64,000 bases of DNA from Paenibacillus uliginis N3/975 (GTDB lineage Bacteria; Bacillota; Bacilli; Paenibacillales; Paenibacillaceae), in NCBI RefSeq assembly GCF_900177425.1, contig NZ_LT840184.1, positions 1,825,487 to 1,889,486 on the forward strand. Reading direction: 5' to 3'. Positions 41,410-51,024 of the stretch are shown piece after piece. The notes under the pieces are model-generated. The model did no database searches and was not told the origin of the DNA. It saw nothing but the letters and a program-made list of their open reading frames with translations. The stretch's first letter is position 1. Every line of letters starts with the position of its first letter. The position numbers and the translations under genes were made by a program.

Positions 41410-42513
41410 ATGGCAGCAGGTCAAGAGCAATTACAGGATATCATGCGTCAACCCGCGGAAATATTGTTTCGTCATGAATTGGAGGCACTTCGTAAAGAGG
41501 ACACCGGCAAAATCCCGGCAGGGTGGCAAATGTCACCTCAGTCTGTACTTAAATTCATTGTTGGCGGGAAAGCAGGAAAGACAGATATCACCCCTAAATA
41601 TATTGGTAACAAACGGTTGATTGAGATGGCGATTGCGACACTGGTAACCGATCGAGCGCTATTGTTAATAGGAGAACCGGGAACCGCCAAATCATGGTTG
41701 TCAGAAAATCTGTCGGCAGCTATCTATGGGAATTCGGGTCTGGTTGTACAGGGAACAGCCGGAACCAGTGAGGAGCATGTCCGGTATTCTTGGAACTATG
41801 CGATGCTGCTTGCACAGGGACCAACACCTGAAGCACTGGTGCAAAGTCCTATCATGCGGGCTATGGAAGCAGGAGGAATTGCCCGTTTCGAGGAGATTTC
41901 CCGTTGTGCATCAGAGGTACAGGATGCTCTCATTTCCATTTTGTCCGAGAAGACGATATCAGTGCCTGAGCTTGGCAAAGAAATGAACGCCCGAAAAGGC
42001 TTCTCCATTATTGCGACCGCGAATACAAGAGATCGGGGGGTCAATGAGATGTCGACGGCGCTCAAGCGGCGGTTCAACATTATTGTTCTTCCTGCTCCTG
42101 CGGATCTGAATACAGAAATTGAAATCGTGAAAAAGCGTGTATCTGAGATTGCTGGCTCTTATGACTTGCAGGCTGCTGCTCCTGCAGATGAAGCACTGCT
42201 CAAGGTCGTTACGATATTCCGGGAGCTGCGCAGCGGTATGACCTTGGATAAAAAAGAGAAAGTGAAGTCTCCAGCAGGAGTTATTTCAACGGCGGAAGCC
42301 ATTTCACTGCTGACGAACAGTATGGCTCTGGCAGCTAGCTTTGGCAGCGGTGAGCTGACGGATGAAGATCTGGCTGCAGGACTTCAAGGCGCGATTGTTA
42401 AGGATGACGATAAGGACCGGCTGGTGTGGAAGGAATATCTCGACAATATTATGAAGAAACGCGGGGCGCAGTGGCGGGGTCTGTACAATGCTTGCAAGGA
42501 GATAAACCAGTGA
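41410..42513 (+). CDS. MoxR-family AAA+ ATPase
   Basis: A 367-residue AAA+ ATPase: Walker A GEPGTAKS (about 88-95), a Walker B position reading GGIARFEEISR (Glu-Glu where Asp-Glu is usual), sensor 1 IIATANTRDRG, and Arg-rich TALKRRFN. MoxR ATPases form rings and work with a VWA protein to remodel or load cofactors into targets. The VWA partner is two genes downstream (44864). AAAAGGAG precedes the ATG. Its end overlaps the DUF5682 gene by four bases. Confidence 0.9.
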   Translation: MAAGQEQLQDIMRQPAEILFRHELEALRKEDTGKIPAGWQMSPQSVLKFIVGGKAGKTDITPKYIGNKRLIEMAIATLVTDRALLLIGEPGTAKSWLSENLSAAIYGNSGLVVQGTAGTSEEHVRYSWNYAMLLAQGPTPEALVQSPIMRAMEAGGIARFEEISRCASEVQDALISILSEKTISVPELGKEMNARKGFSIIATANTRDRGVNEMSTALKRRFNIIVLPAPADLNTEIEIVKKRVSEIAGSYDLQAAAPADEALLKVVTIFRELRSGMTLDKKEKVKSPAGVISTAEAISLLTNSMALAASFGSGELTDEDLAAGLQGAIVKDDDKDRLVWKEYLDNIMKKRGAQWRGLYNACKEINQ

Positions 42514-44861
42514 ATGCTGCTGGCGTACATATTTTTGGAGTTCGGCATTTGTCTCCCGCCGGTGCTAAGCATTTATTAGATTTTCTGGACGATATCCGCC
42601 CAACGGCCGTGCTTATTGAAGGACCGTCTGATGCGACATCTGAAATCCGTCATCTGACCAACATGACGACCAAACCTCCCGTAGCCATACTGGCGTTTAC
42701 CGAGGATTTACCTGTAAGGACTGTTCTGTGGCCTTTTGCGGTTTATTCTCCGGAGTATCAGGCAATGAAGTGGGCACAGAAACAGGGTGCTTATACCGCA
42801 TTTATTGATCTGCCGTCATCGTCGGCGGTATGTATGCAGGATCTGCGTTCAAACGTAGTGAGAGATACCCCTGATGGGGGAGAAAATGAGGGAACATCTG
42901 CAGAGTCAGTTGCAGCAGAACCTATGGATGAAAGTCAGCCTGCGGAGAACTCGATATACGGTCAGATCGCTGAACTGGCCGGAGAATACGATTACGATAT
43001 GTATTGGGAACGCAGTTATGAGCACAACCTGAATACCGGCGCTTATCAACAATCCATACTCGCTTTTTCGAAGCAAATGCGGGAGCTTTCGGAGGAGAAG
43101 GAACGGCGTGAAGATACATTGGAATATGCCTACAATGCCATCAGAGAGTCCTATATGCGTCGGCAAATTGTTGAAGTGATCGAAGCAGGGCATAAACCGG
43201 AACAAATTGTGGTCGTGTGCGGGGCATACCATGCTTCTGCCCTTACGGATCTGTCTGACCGGATGGACGATGAGGAATTGAAAAACCTGCCTTCCCGCGG
43301 AACAAAGCTGACGCTTATGCCTTATTCCTACTACAAGCTCTCATCCCTCTCAGGTTATGGTGCCGGAAATATAGCTCCTCAATATTTTGAGATGATGTGG
43401 GATCGGATGGTTCAAGGATCGTTTGCGGAATTGCCGCATCATTATTTGTCTATGGTTGCGGGTTCGATGAGAAAGAATGGAACGCATCGCTCAACAGCGG
43501 AAGTTATTGAAGCGGTTCGGCTCGCGGAGTCCCTCGCGGCTCTACATGGAGGTAGTGCACCGACACTTCGTGATTTGCGGGATGCGGCCCAGACTTTGCT
43601 TGGACGCGGGGAACTTGCGGTTGTTGCAGAGGAGCTTGCGCGGACGGACATCGGCACATCTATTGGGGAGCTTGCTGAAGGCGTCAGTCAAACACCGATA
43701 CAGGATGACCTGAACCGCCAACTTAAGAGATTGAAGCTGGAGAAATATAAGTCGGTTGTAGCCAATGATCTGATACTGGACTTGCGCGAGAACCGGAGGG
43801 TAAAGTCGGAAGAGTCGGCCTATCTTGATCTGAACCGTTCTTTTCTGTTTCATCGATTGAAACTGCTCGGGATTGATTTTGTAAGTGCCAGGCCGAGCGG
43901 GCAAGAGCAGGCTGCATGGGCAGAACATTGGGTTGTAAAGTGGACGCCAGAGGTTGAGATTCAGATTGTGGAGTCGACGCTGCTCGGGGAGACGGTAGAA
44001 GTCGCCTCAGCTTATGTGCTTCAGCAGAAGCTGACGGACTGCAGTTCGATTGAGGAAGCCTCATCTCTGATCCGTATAGCTTATGAATGCGGGATGATAC
44101 ACCAGATGGAAGAAGGACGTCAGACCCTGCAGAGACTTGCTGTGGACAGTCGGGATGTGATGGGGATCGCCGCAGCATCCAGAGAACTGTCTATTCTTAT
44201 CCGCTATGGCGGCATCAGGCGGATGGATACGCAGCCGCTTGTACCACTGCTGCAGCAGTTGTTTATGCGCGCTTGCTTATTTTTGCTGGATGGAAGTCAG
44301 TGCAGTGATGAAGTGTCGGGTTCGATGATTACCGCCTTAAATGAGCTGAATAGTGTGGCTATGGAGCATGTGGAGCAAGTGGATGAAGGGCTGTGGCTGC
44401 AGGAGCTGCAGCACTTGTCGGAGCGGGATGATCGAAATCCACGTCTATCAGGATATGCCTGCGCTATTTTGATGGAGCGAAATGCGATTTCGGCTCAGCA
44501 ATGTGCGGAGGAAGTGTCGCGAAGATTGTCTCCCGGCATTCCGGCAGATCTTGGAGCAGGATGGTTCGAGGGTATGTCGATGCGCAATCGGTACGGGCTT
44601 CTATCGCGGCTCAGCCTGTGGGAGCAGCTGAATGAGTATATTTTATCTCTCGAGGATGATGAATTCACACGTGCGCTTGTTTTTTTGCGTCGGGCCTTCA
44701 GTACGTTCTCTCCGAAGGAGAAAACGATGATTGCCGAGCTGCTGGGTGAATTATGGGGTGTGAATTCAGAGCAGGCTGCCGAGATTCTGACCGGCGACTT
44801 GAAGGAGGAAGAAGTAAAGATGATTGACGATTTGAATGATTTTGATTTTGAGGATTTTTGA
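42510..44861 (+). CDS. DUF5682-family protein
   Basis: A 783-residue protein of the DUF5682 family, recognised from GVHIFGVRHLSPAGAKHLLD at the start, VLIEGPSDA, and VVVCGAYHASAL near residue 265. The spacing GxRH ... EGP ... VxGAYH recalls the TraB/Tiki (EreA-ChaN-like) metallo-hydrolase fold, so the N-terminal 300 residues could be an enzyme; the rest is helical. GTG 42510 with AAGGAG before it is the start, translationally coupled to the ATPase gene (GTGA overlap). The longer frame from 42426 lies inside the ATPase gene. The family has no proven function. Confidence 0.85.
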   Translation: MNAAGVHIFGVRHLSPAGAKHLLDFLDDIRPTAVLIEGPSDATSEIRHLTNMTTKPPVAILAFTEDLPVRTVLWPFAVYSPEYQAMKWAQKQGAYTAFIDLPSSSAVCMQDLRSNVVRDTPDGGENEGTSAESVAAEPMDESQPAENSIYGQIAELAGEYDYDMYWERSYEHNLNTGAYQQSILAFSKQMRELSEEKERREDTLEYAYNAIRESYMRRQIVEVIEAGHKPEQIVVVCGAYHASALTDLSDRMDDEELKNLPSRGTKLTLMPYSYYKLSSLSGYGAGNIAPQYFEMMWDRMVQGSFAELPHHYLSMVAGSMRKNGTHRSTAEVIEAVRLAESLAALHGGSAPTLRDLRDAAQTLLGRGELAVVAEELARTDIGTSIGELAEGVSQTPIQDDLNRQLKRLKLEKYKSVVANDLILDLRENRRVKSEESAYLDLNRSFLFHRLKLLGIDFVSARPSGQEQAAWAEHWVVKWTPEVEIQIVESTLLGETVEVASAYVLQQKLTDCSSIEEASSLIRIAYECGMIHQMEEGRQTLQRLAVDSRDVMGIAAASRELSILIRYGGIRRMDTQPLVPLLQQLFMRACLFLLDGSQCSDEVSGSMITALNELNSVAMEHVEQVDEGLWLQELQHLSERDDRNPRLSGYACAILMERNAISAQQCAEEVSRRLSPGIPADLGAGWFEGMSMRNRYGLLSRLSLWEQLNEYILSLEDDEFTRALVFLRRAFSTFSPKEKTMIAELLGELWGVNSEQAAEILTGDLKEEEVKMIDDLNDFDFEDF

Positions 44862-44863
44862 CG

Positions 44864-46075
44864 ATGAGTACGATGTCAGATCCCACGATGATATCACGAT
44901 GGCGACTCATACTCGGCCAGTCGGCGGAAACACAGTTAGCGGGCTATAGCCCTGAAGGAAATATACAGCTGTCGGAGGAAGAGTTGATTATGGACCGGGC
45001 GCTGGCAGCCATTTATGATAATACGGATAGCGCAGCGGAAGCCGGAGGCGCGTCCTCTGGTCAGAGAGGAGCGGGACAAGGAAAATCAGCCCCCCGCCTC
45101 GCTCAGTGGTTAGGGGACGTTCGGTCATTTTTCCCGGAGGATGTCGTATCTATCATTCAGAATGATGCTATGGAGCGGAAGGGATGGAAGCAGCTGTTGT
45201 TTGAACCGGAGGTTCTGGCCACGGTCAAGCCGGACATTCAATTGGTTGGCACGCTGTTGTCACTGAAAGGCAAAATTCCCGAGAAGACGAAGGATACGGC
45301 TCGTTTGCTTGTAAAGGCAGTCGTGGATGAACTGGTCGAGCGGATGCAGGAAGATATCCGCCGAGCGATTACCGGCGCGTTGAACCGTAGGCAGCATACG
45401 CCCCTTCCTTCGCTCAGCGGCATAGACTGGAAGCGGACGATTCAGCGGAATTTGAAAAATTATGATTCTGACCGTAGACAGATCGTGCCGGAGAGATTTT
45501 ACTATTTCGACCGGGCAAAGCGCAGCAAAGAGTGGACCGTCATTGTGGATATCGATCAGAGCGGATCGATGGCGGAATCCGTCATCTGGGCTTCGGTTAT
45601 CGGCTCTATATTTGCAAGTATTCCGTCGCTGGACACCCGTGTGGTTGTATTTGATACGGAAGTCGTCGACTTGACTGAGCAGTGTGCCAATGATCCGGTG
45701 GATATGCTGTTCGGAATTCAGCTCGGCGGCGGTACGGATATTCATAAATCAGTAGCTTATTGTGAGCAGTTTATTGAAGAACCGAAGAAGACACTGTTTA
45801 TTATCATCTCGGACCTGTACGAGGGCGGTAATCAGGCAGGTCTGATCCGGCGTATGCGTGAATTGCGGGAATCGGGAGTCAAAACGATGTGCCTGCTCGC
45901 GTTGTCCGATGAAGGCAAGCCATTCTACGATGAGGGGGTCGCTAAATCATTGTCTCGTGATGGTACGCCGTGTTTCGCATGCACTCCTGCGCTGCTCCCG
46001 CAGCTGGTGGAAGGAGCGCTTAAAGGGCAGGACCTGGCTGAGCTCGCGAAGCGGCTCGGCACAAAGGGAATTTAA
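44864..46075 (+). CDS. VWA-domain protein, partner of the MoxR ATPase
   Basis: A 403-residue protein with a C-terminal von Willebrand A domain. The MIDAS metal site is complete: DQSGS (about 231-235), Thr in GGGTDIHKS, Asp in IISDLYEGG. The N-terminal half is helical and lacks a signal or membrane helix, so it acts in the cytoplasm. MoxR-VWA pairs act as ATPase plus substrate- or metal-binding adaptor. ATG 44864 lies three bases after the DUF5682 stop. It is the last gene of the five-gene unit. Confidence 0.9.
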   Translation: MSTMSDPTMISRWRLILGQSAETQLAGYSPEGNIQLSEEELIMDRALAAIYDNTDSAAEAGGASSGQRGAGQGKSAPRLAQWLGDVRSFFPEDVVSIIQNDAMERKGWKQLLFEPEVLATVKPDIQLVGTLLSLKGKIPEKTKDTARLLVKAVVDELVERMQEDIRRAITGALNRRQHTPLPSLSGIDWKRTIQRNLKNYDSDRRQIVPERFYYFDRAKRSKEWTVIVDIDQSGSMAESVIWASVIGSIFASIPSLDTRVVVFDTEVVDLTEQCANDPVDMLFGIQLGGGTDIHKSVAYCEQFIEEPKKTLFIIISDLYEGGNQAGLIRRMRELRESGVKTMCLLALSDEGKPFYDEGVAKSLSRDGTPCFACTPALLPQLVEGALKGQDLAELAKRLGTKGI

Positions 46076-46102
46076 ATTGGTATAGCTAAGGGGCCAATGA
46101 AG

Positions 46103-46543
46103 ATGATCGATTTGAAGTTAATTACGGATGAGAATAAAGAGGAATGCCTGCTTCTAAGGCCGCAGAAATTTCAAGAGAGATTTGTTGCTTCCAATGCAAA
46201 CTCTTTAAAGAAAGCGGAGCAAGAGCCTACCTCTAGACCCTACGGTATTTATGCCGAGAATGTCATGGTTGGTTTTGCTTTATTTGATGAAGAGCTTTAT
46301 CCTGACGACGGCTATTTCTGGATCTGCCGATTTATGATCGATGAAAGATACCAGCGGAAAGGGTACGGAAGAGCGGCACTTGGAGAAATTTTACGCAAAA
46401 TGAAGAGCCATCCTACATGCACCAAGATTCGAATATCTCACGTGCCCGATAATTCTGTGGTGAATCATCTGTATAAACAATTTGGATTTGTGGAGACCGG
46501 AGAAGAGATCGACGGAGAGACCGTGCTGGATCTCATGGTCTGA
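46103..46543 (+). CDS. GNAT acetyltransferase, BltD-like
   Basis: A 146-residue GNAT protein: acetyl-CoA loop DERYQRKGYGRAAL, then ISHVPDNSVVNHLYKQFGF. The FWICRFMIDERYQ stretch resembles spermine/spermidine acetyltransferases of the BltD type, so a polyamine substrate is possible. AAGGGG suits ATG 46103; ATG 46097 is only three bases from it. It begins 27 bases after the VWA gene and may be part of that transcript, though unrelated in theme. Confidence 0.8.
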   Translation: MIDLKLITDENKEECLLLRPQKFQERFVASNANSLKKAEQEPTSRPYGIYAENVMVGFALFDEELYPDDGYFWICRFMIDERYQRKGYGRAALGEILRKMKSHPTCTKIRISHVPDNSVVNHLYKQFGFVETGEEIDGETVLDLMV

Positions 46544-46566
46544 ACAAACGAATCAAACTAAGTCTG

Positions 46567-46614
46567 AAAAGGATCTGCCCAAGGACTTTATATCCTGGGG
46601 CTAGATCCTTTTTA
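46567..46614 (+). terminator. Rho-independent terminator
   Basis: AAAAGGATCT pairs with AGATCCTTTT, with an inner AAGGA/TCCT stem, followed by a T tract. Confidence 0.85.
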
Positions 46615-46707
46615 TTTTCGTTAAAACAGCACCTCGCTTGCTACTGACGGCGCTCAATAACTTTGTTATATTGAGAATACCGCTAGCTCTGAGAAGGAGG
46701 AAAATCA

Positions 46708-49005
46708 GTGAAAGATACGTCCGGCAAACAAGCATCATTACTTATCCGTTTTTTTGTTCCTTATGCGCTAATTCTGTTCAGCGCGCTGCTTGTCGGCTGG
46801 TTCGCCTATAATAAGACCTCCGACCTTGTCGAGAGCGAGACGATGAAGAGCAGTACCGCCGTATTAGGCCAAATCCGGGAAGCATTGGACCGGCGTCTTG
46901 CCGAAATCGAGACAATTGCGCGGCAGATGTCCAGTGAACCGAAGGTACAATCTTTTCAATTCGTTAAAGACCCTTTCGGAGGCAAGAATCCATACAGTTT
47001 ATGGGACTTGGAGAAAAGCCTGTTTGACTACCGTATGTTCAATCATTTTATTGTGGATTACTATGTTGCTTTCAAAAACAATGGGATGTTTATCTCCCCA
47101 CGAAAAGTATATACGATGAAGCAGTTTTATGACCTGCAGCTTCATTATGACGGTCTTACGCAGGAAGAGTGGCGGAGCCGGCTGTTTGACACCTATCACT
47201 ATAAAACCTATATGCCGGGTACCCCGGTCGTATATGAAGGGAAACATTATTCCGTTGTGAGCTTTATGCAATCTTTTGGGCTTAAAGGCAGCGGGGGGGT
47301 AATCACGGTTCTCATCAACAATGAGCAGATTCAAGAGATGCTTCGAAACATCGATTCTGAACAGGGAGGATTCGCCTATATTGCTGACCAGAACGGAAAC
47401 TTGATCAGCCACATCGGATTGGACGAAGATTCGATTAATTTGAAAGCGCTTCCCACAAAAGGGGGCTTCTCCCAGCTGACATGGAATGGTCAGGAAATGC
47501 TTGTGACCGAGACCACATCTGCTTATAACGGGTGGACGTATGTATCCGCACAGCCGAAAGCGGTTGTACTCGAAAAAGCGTATTACATTAAAGAGCTTAC
47601 GTTAACCGTATTTCTGCTTGCGCTTATTCTGGGCCTCATGATCGCAGCCTATTTTGCTTACCGGAGCAGTCGCCCGTTTCTCAAACTGTTGCAAATGCTT
47701 CCGGTTTCCCGCACGGAGGACAACCCTCATGTACTTCGTAACACGGTGGATTATATCCGCAGCTCGGTATCTGATCTGATCGAAAGGCATGATGCTCTGA
47801 AAGGACGGCTTGACGAGCAGCTTCCGCAAATGCGGAGTGTTTTTTTCGATAGGCTACTTAAAGGAGGATATACCTCTATGCAGGATGTAGAGGCGGCTTT
47901 GGAGCATTCGCGGATCGATCTCCGTAGTTCGCAGTATGCTGTCGTTATTTTGCGTCTCCGTGGCTACCATGCTCCTTATAATGAAGAAATATTGACAGAG
48001 ATGGATATCGTGAAGCTGGGTATCCGTGACCGGATTGAGGAGTCTTTACATCACTGTGTCATCGTGCATGATTTAGGAGAGAACTTGTTGGCGCTAATGC
48101 TGCATGATACAGAAATCAACTCGGATGATTTTATGATTAAGATGAGGTCACTGCTGAGAGAAATTTATGAAGATCTTACAGGAGAAACGGGTGCTGGACT
48201 TTATTTGGCTGCTGGCGGCGTACAGACCCGGCTGACGGAGTTGTACCGGTCTTTCAGTGAAGCCAAATTTGTTCTGCAGCATGCCAGTTGGCATGAGAGT
48301 GATCCGATTCTTTACCATGAGGATATAGAATTAACGGTTCCCAGCTATTTTTATCCTTCAGATGTGGAGTTACGATTGATTCAGCTTGTAAAGTCGGGCA
48401 ACAAAGCGGAAACAGAACAGCATCTTCAACAAATTCAGGAGAAAAATGCGGGGGATCGGCAGCTGCCGTTGGTCGTGGAAAGGTTGTTTGCTCATGAATT
48501 ATGCGGCACATTGATAAAGTGCTGTGAACAAGCTGCGGGTGCTGACATAGCCGAAGAAGCGGAAACGGTATTAAAAGCTTCGGATCCGGTGCTTCCTCCT
48601 GCCGAGGCCATCGAAATGTTATGTGCTTCCCTGCTGAGTCTGTGCCTTAAGAACGAAGAGCGAAAAAAAAGCCATAATGATGATTTAACAAATCGTCTGA
48701 TTGCTTATATCGATGTGCATTATCCGGAAAGTGAATTATGCTTGACCGTATTGGCTCGTGAAGCGCGTACCTCAGAGGCGTACGTGTCGTATTTCTTCAA
48801 GGAACAAACAGGACTTAATTTCTCCGATTACTTGGAGAACATTCGCATGCGAGAGGCCAAGCGGCTCTTATTAGAGAGTGGTAAGCCAGTCAGCGAAATT
48901 GCGGCCTCTGTTGGCTACTTATCGCTAAATACGTTCAGCCGGGCGTTCAAGCGTGCCAATGGCATCAGCGCGACGGAATATAGGCGAAATCATGAGGCTG
49001 GATAA
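46708..49005 (+). CDS. Membrane-anchored AraC-family regulator (second copy)
   Basis: A 765-residue sensor-regulator with the same plan as the protein at 6935: helix at about 12-32, external sensor, helix at about 293-317, cytoplasmic linker, and a C-terminal AraC HTH pair (LTVLAREARTSEAYVSYFFK; PVSEIAASVGYLSLNTFSRA). It presumably controls the fucose-type importer and hydrolase genes that follow. GTG start with AAGGAGGAAAA. It is a paralogue, not a duplicate: the sensor halves differ. Confidence 0.85.
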   Translation: MKDTSGKQASLLIRFFVPYALILFSALLVGWFAYNKTSDLVESETMKSSTAVLGQIREALDRRLAEIETIARQMSSEPKVQSFQFVKDPFGGKNPYSLWDLEKSLFDYRMFNHFIVDYYVAFKNNGMFISPRKVYTMKQFYDLQLHYDGLTQEEWRSRLFDTYHYKTYMPGTPVVYEGKHYSVVSFMQSFGLKGSGGVITVLINNEQIQEMLRNIDSEQGGFAYIADQNGNLISHIGLDEDSINLKALPTKGGFSQLTWNGQEMLVTETTSAYNGWTYVSAQPKAVVLEKAYYIKELTLTVFLLALILGLMIAAYFAYRSSRPFLKLLQMLPVSRTEDNPHVLRNTVDYIRSSVSDLIERHDALKGRLDEQLPQMRSVFFDRLLKGGYTSMQDVEAALEHSRIDLRSSQYAVVILRLRGYHAPYNEEILTEMDIVKLGIRDRIEESLHHCVIVHDLGENLLALMLHDTEINSDDFMIKMRSLLREIYEDLTGETGAGLYLAAGGVQTRLTELYRSFSEAKFVLQHASWHESDPILYHEDIELTVPSYFYPSDVELRLIQLVKSGNKAETEQHLQQIQEKNAGDRQLPLVVERLFAHELCGTLIKCCEQAAGADIAEEAETVLKASDPVLPPAEAIEMLCASLLSLCLKNEERKKSHNDDLTNRLIAYIDVHYPESELCLTVLAREARTSEAYVSYFFKEQTGLNFSDYLENIRMREAKRLLLESGKPVSEIAASVGYLSLNTFSRAFKRANGISATEYRRNHEAG

Positions 49006-49173
49006 GGTATTTTCTAAAGAAAAGTTAAGTTCATGAATGCTGAATAATGGAGATTCTAAAGAACGGAATAACTTTAAAAATGAGATGATTTACGCAAAAA
49101 CCAAACCCATCTATACTTCAAATCACCGGACCGGTCGGGTTGACCATTTTATAGATTGGGGTGATAGGCACTG

Positions 49174-50079
49174 ATGGGCTGGAAGAATATAAGAGTCAAA
49201 TGGCAGCTGTACGCACTCTTCTCACTGCCGCTGTTGTACATTATCATTTTTAAGTACGTGCCTATGTACGGAGCGTCGATTGCCTTTAAAGAATTTAATG
49301 TAACCAAGGGAATCGGAGGGAGCGCGTGGGTAGGTTTCGCTCATTTTGAGCGGTTCTTCCACTCACACGAGTTCTGGAGACTGCTGCGGAATACTCTATC
49401 CATTAGCTTTTACACGCTGATTGCCAGTTTTCCGTTCCCGATTCTGCTTGCGCTAGGACTGAATTATGTAAGAAACAAGAGATTCAAAAACATGGTTCAG
49501 ATGGTGACGTACGCACCATATTTTATTTCACTCGTTGTTCTTGTCGGTCTGCTCCTTCAGTTTCTGGATCCTAGAACAGGGCTGATTAACACCATTCTTG
49601 GTTGGATCGGCATCGGACCGTTTCATTTTATGGCGGAGGCGTCCTGGTTTCAGTCTATCTATGTCTGGTCTCATGTATGGCAAAATGTCGGATTTTCCTG
49701 CATCATATTTTTGGCAACGCTTGCAGGGATTGATCCTGCACTACATGAAGCGGCTGTTATCGACGGAGCAACCAAAGTGCAGCGTATGCGGCATATTGAT
49801 CTGCCGGGCATTATGCCGATCGCGGTTATTTTGCTCATACTGAACACGGGGCAAATGCTGGAAACAGGCTTTGAAAAAATACTGCTTATGCAAAATGCGC
49901 TGAATTTGCGTTCGTCGGAAGTCATTGATACGTATGTGTACAAGGTCGGATTGGTCTCTCAGGCCATGAACTTTTCATACGCCACAGCGATCGGTCTGTT
50001 CAAAGCGGTCATTGGATTCATTCTGCTGCTAATTGTTAATCAAACAGCCAAACGGCTTAAACAGGAAAGCTTATGGTAG
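49174..50079 (+). CDS. Sugar ABC transporter permease, LplB family
   Basis: A 301-residue permease with the LplB start (FSLPLLYIIIFKYVPMYGAS), six predicted helices and the EAA loop HEAAVIDGATKVQRMRHI near residue 192. It pairs with the YtcP-type permease, whose GTP-type spacing is only 13 bases. A GGGGTGATAGG site precedes the ATG. The 168 bases upstream contain no clear terminator. Confidence 0.9.
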   Translation: MGWKNIRVKWQLYALFSLPLLYIIIFKYVPMYGASIAFKEFNVTKGIGGSAWVGFAHFERFFHSHEFWRLLRNTLSISFYTLIASFPFPILLALGLNYVRNKRFKNMVQMVTYAPYFISLVVLVGLLLQFLDPRTGLINTILGWIGIGPFHFMAEASWFQSIYVWSHVWQNVGFSCIIFLATLAGIDPALHEAAVIDGATKVQRMRHIDLPGIMPIAVILLILNTGQMLETGFEKILLMQNALNLRSSEVIDTYVYKVGLVSQAMNFSYATAIGLFKAVIGFILLLIVNQTAKRLKQESLW

Positions 50080-50092
50080 GGGGGCGAAACAT

Positions 50093-50989
50093 ATGCAATC
50101 GAAGACAATAAAAGAATCGGGCTCCGACCGCCTGTTTACGATCTTTAATTATGTCATGCTCTCCATTGTTCTCATCGTTGTTCTTTATCCGCTAATTTAT
50201 GTTGTAAGCGCTTCATTCAGCTCGAGCAGTGCGGTGCTGTCCGGTAAAGTGTGGCTTTGGCCCGTTGAACCGACGCTGGAAGGCTATAAAGCTGTATTTA
50301 AAAATGCCATGGTCGTCAAAGGCTTTATGAACACCATTTTTTACACATTGGCCGGTACTGCCATTAACTTGGTGCTTACCGTCATGGCGGCATACCCGCT
50401 CTCACGCAAAGACTTCAAGGGACGTAATGTCTTTATGCTGCTGTTCGTATTCACGATGCTGTTTAACGGAGGACTCATACCGACTTATCTGATCGTGAAG
50501 GATCTTAACATGATCGACACCGTGTGGGCCATGTTGATCCCGGCGGCACTGTCCGTGTGGAATGTCATTATTATGCGTACTTATTTCCAGACGACGATTC
50601 CTAGTGAACTGCTGGAAGCGTCCCAATTGGATGGATGCTCGGATTTCCGCTTTTTGCGAAGTATTGTACTACCGCTCTCGGGTCCCATTCTGGCAGTCAT
50701 TGCATTGTTCTACGCTGTCGGACATTGGAATCAATATTTCAACGCCATGATTTATCTGAAACGGGCGGATTTGTATCCGCTGCAACTGGTGCTACGCGAT
50801 ATTCTCGTTCAGAACGAGGTTAATATCGAAATGCTCGGTGATGCCAAGACCGCAGCAGCCCGCCAAGGTTTGCGGGAATTGCTGAAATATTCACTGATTG
50901 TAGTGACCTCGGTTCCGCTGCTTGTTGTGTATCCGTTTCTTCAGAAGTTTTTTGTTAAAGGCGTTATGATCGGTTCCATAAAAGGATAA
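50093..50989 (+). CDS. Sugar ABC transporter permease, YtcP family
   Basis: A 298-residue permease: YVVSASFSSSSAVLSG near the N-terminus, EAA loop LLEASQLDGCSDFRFLRSIV near residue 178, and the end FFVKGVMIGSIKG. AGGGGGGCG before ATG 50093 selects this start; the longer frame from 50033 lies within the LplB gene. It forms the import channel with the LplB-type subunit. No ATPase gene is in the cassette. Confidence 0.9.
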   Translation: MQSKTIKESGSDRLFTIFNYVMLSIVLIVVLYPLIYVVSASFSSSSAVLSGKVWLWPVEPTLEGYKAVFKNAMVVKGFMNTIFYTLAGTAINLVLTVMAAYPLSRKDFKGRNVFMLLFVFTMLFNGGLIPTYLIVKDLNMIDTVWAMLIPAALSVWNVIIMRTYFQTTIPSELLEASQLDGCSDFRFLRSIVLPLSGPILAVIALFYAVGHWNQYFNAMIYLKRADLYPLQLVLRDILVQNEVNIEMLGDAKTAAARQGLRELLKYSLIVVTSVPLLVVYPFLQKFFVKGVMIGSIKG

Positions 50990-51024
50990 CGTTCCATTTC
51001 CATTTGAAATCAGGGAGGGTCATT

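Noticed and set aside
42426..42509. Earlier start for the DUF5682 protein
   Set aside because: The extra residues overlap the MoxR ATPase gene and show no family similarity; GTG 42510 has the ribosome site.
38065..46075. Calling the SWIM-MoxR-VWA operon a proven defence system
   Set aside because: No nuclease, toxin or phage-linked neighbour is visible; only the ATPase-adaptor logic supports the idea.
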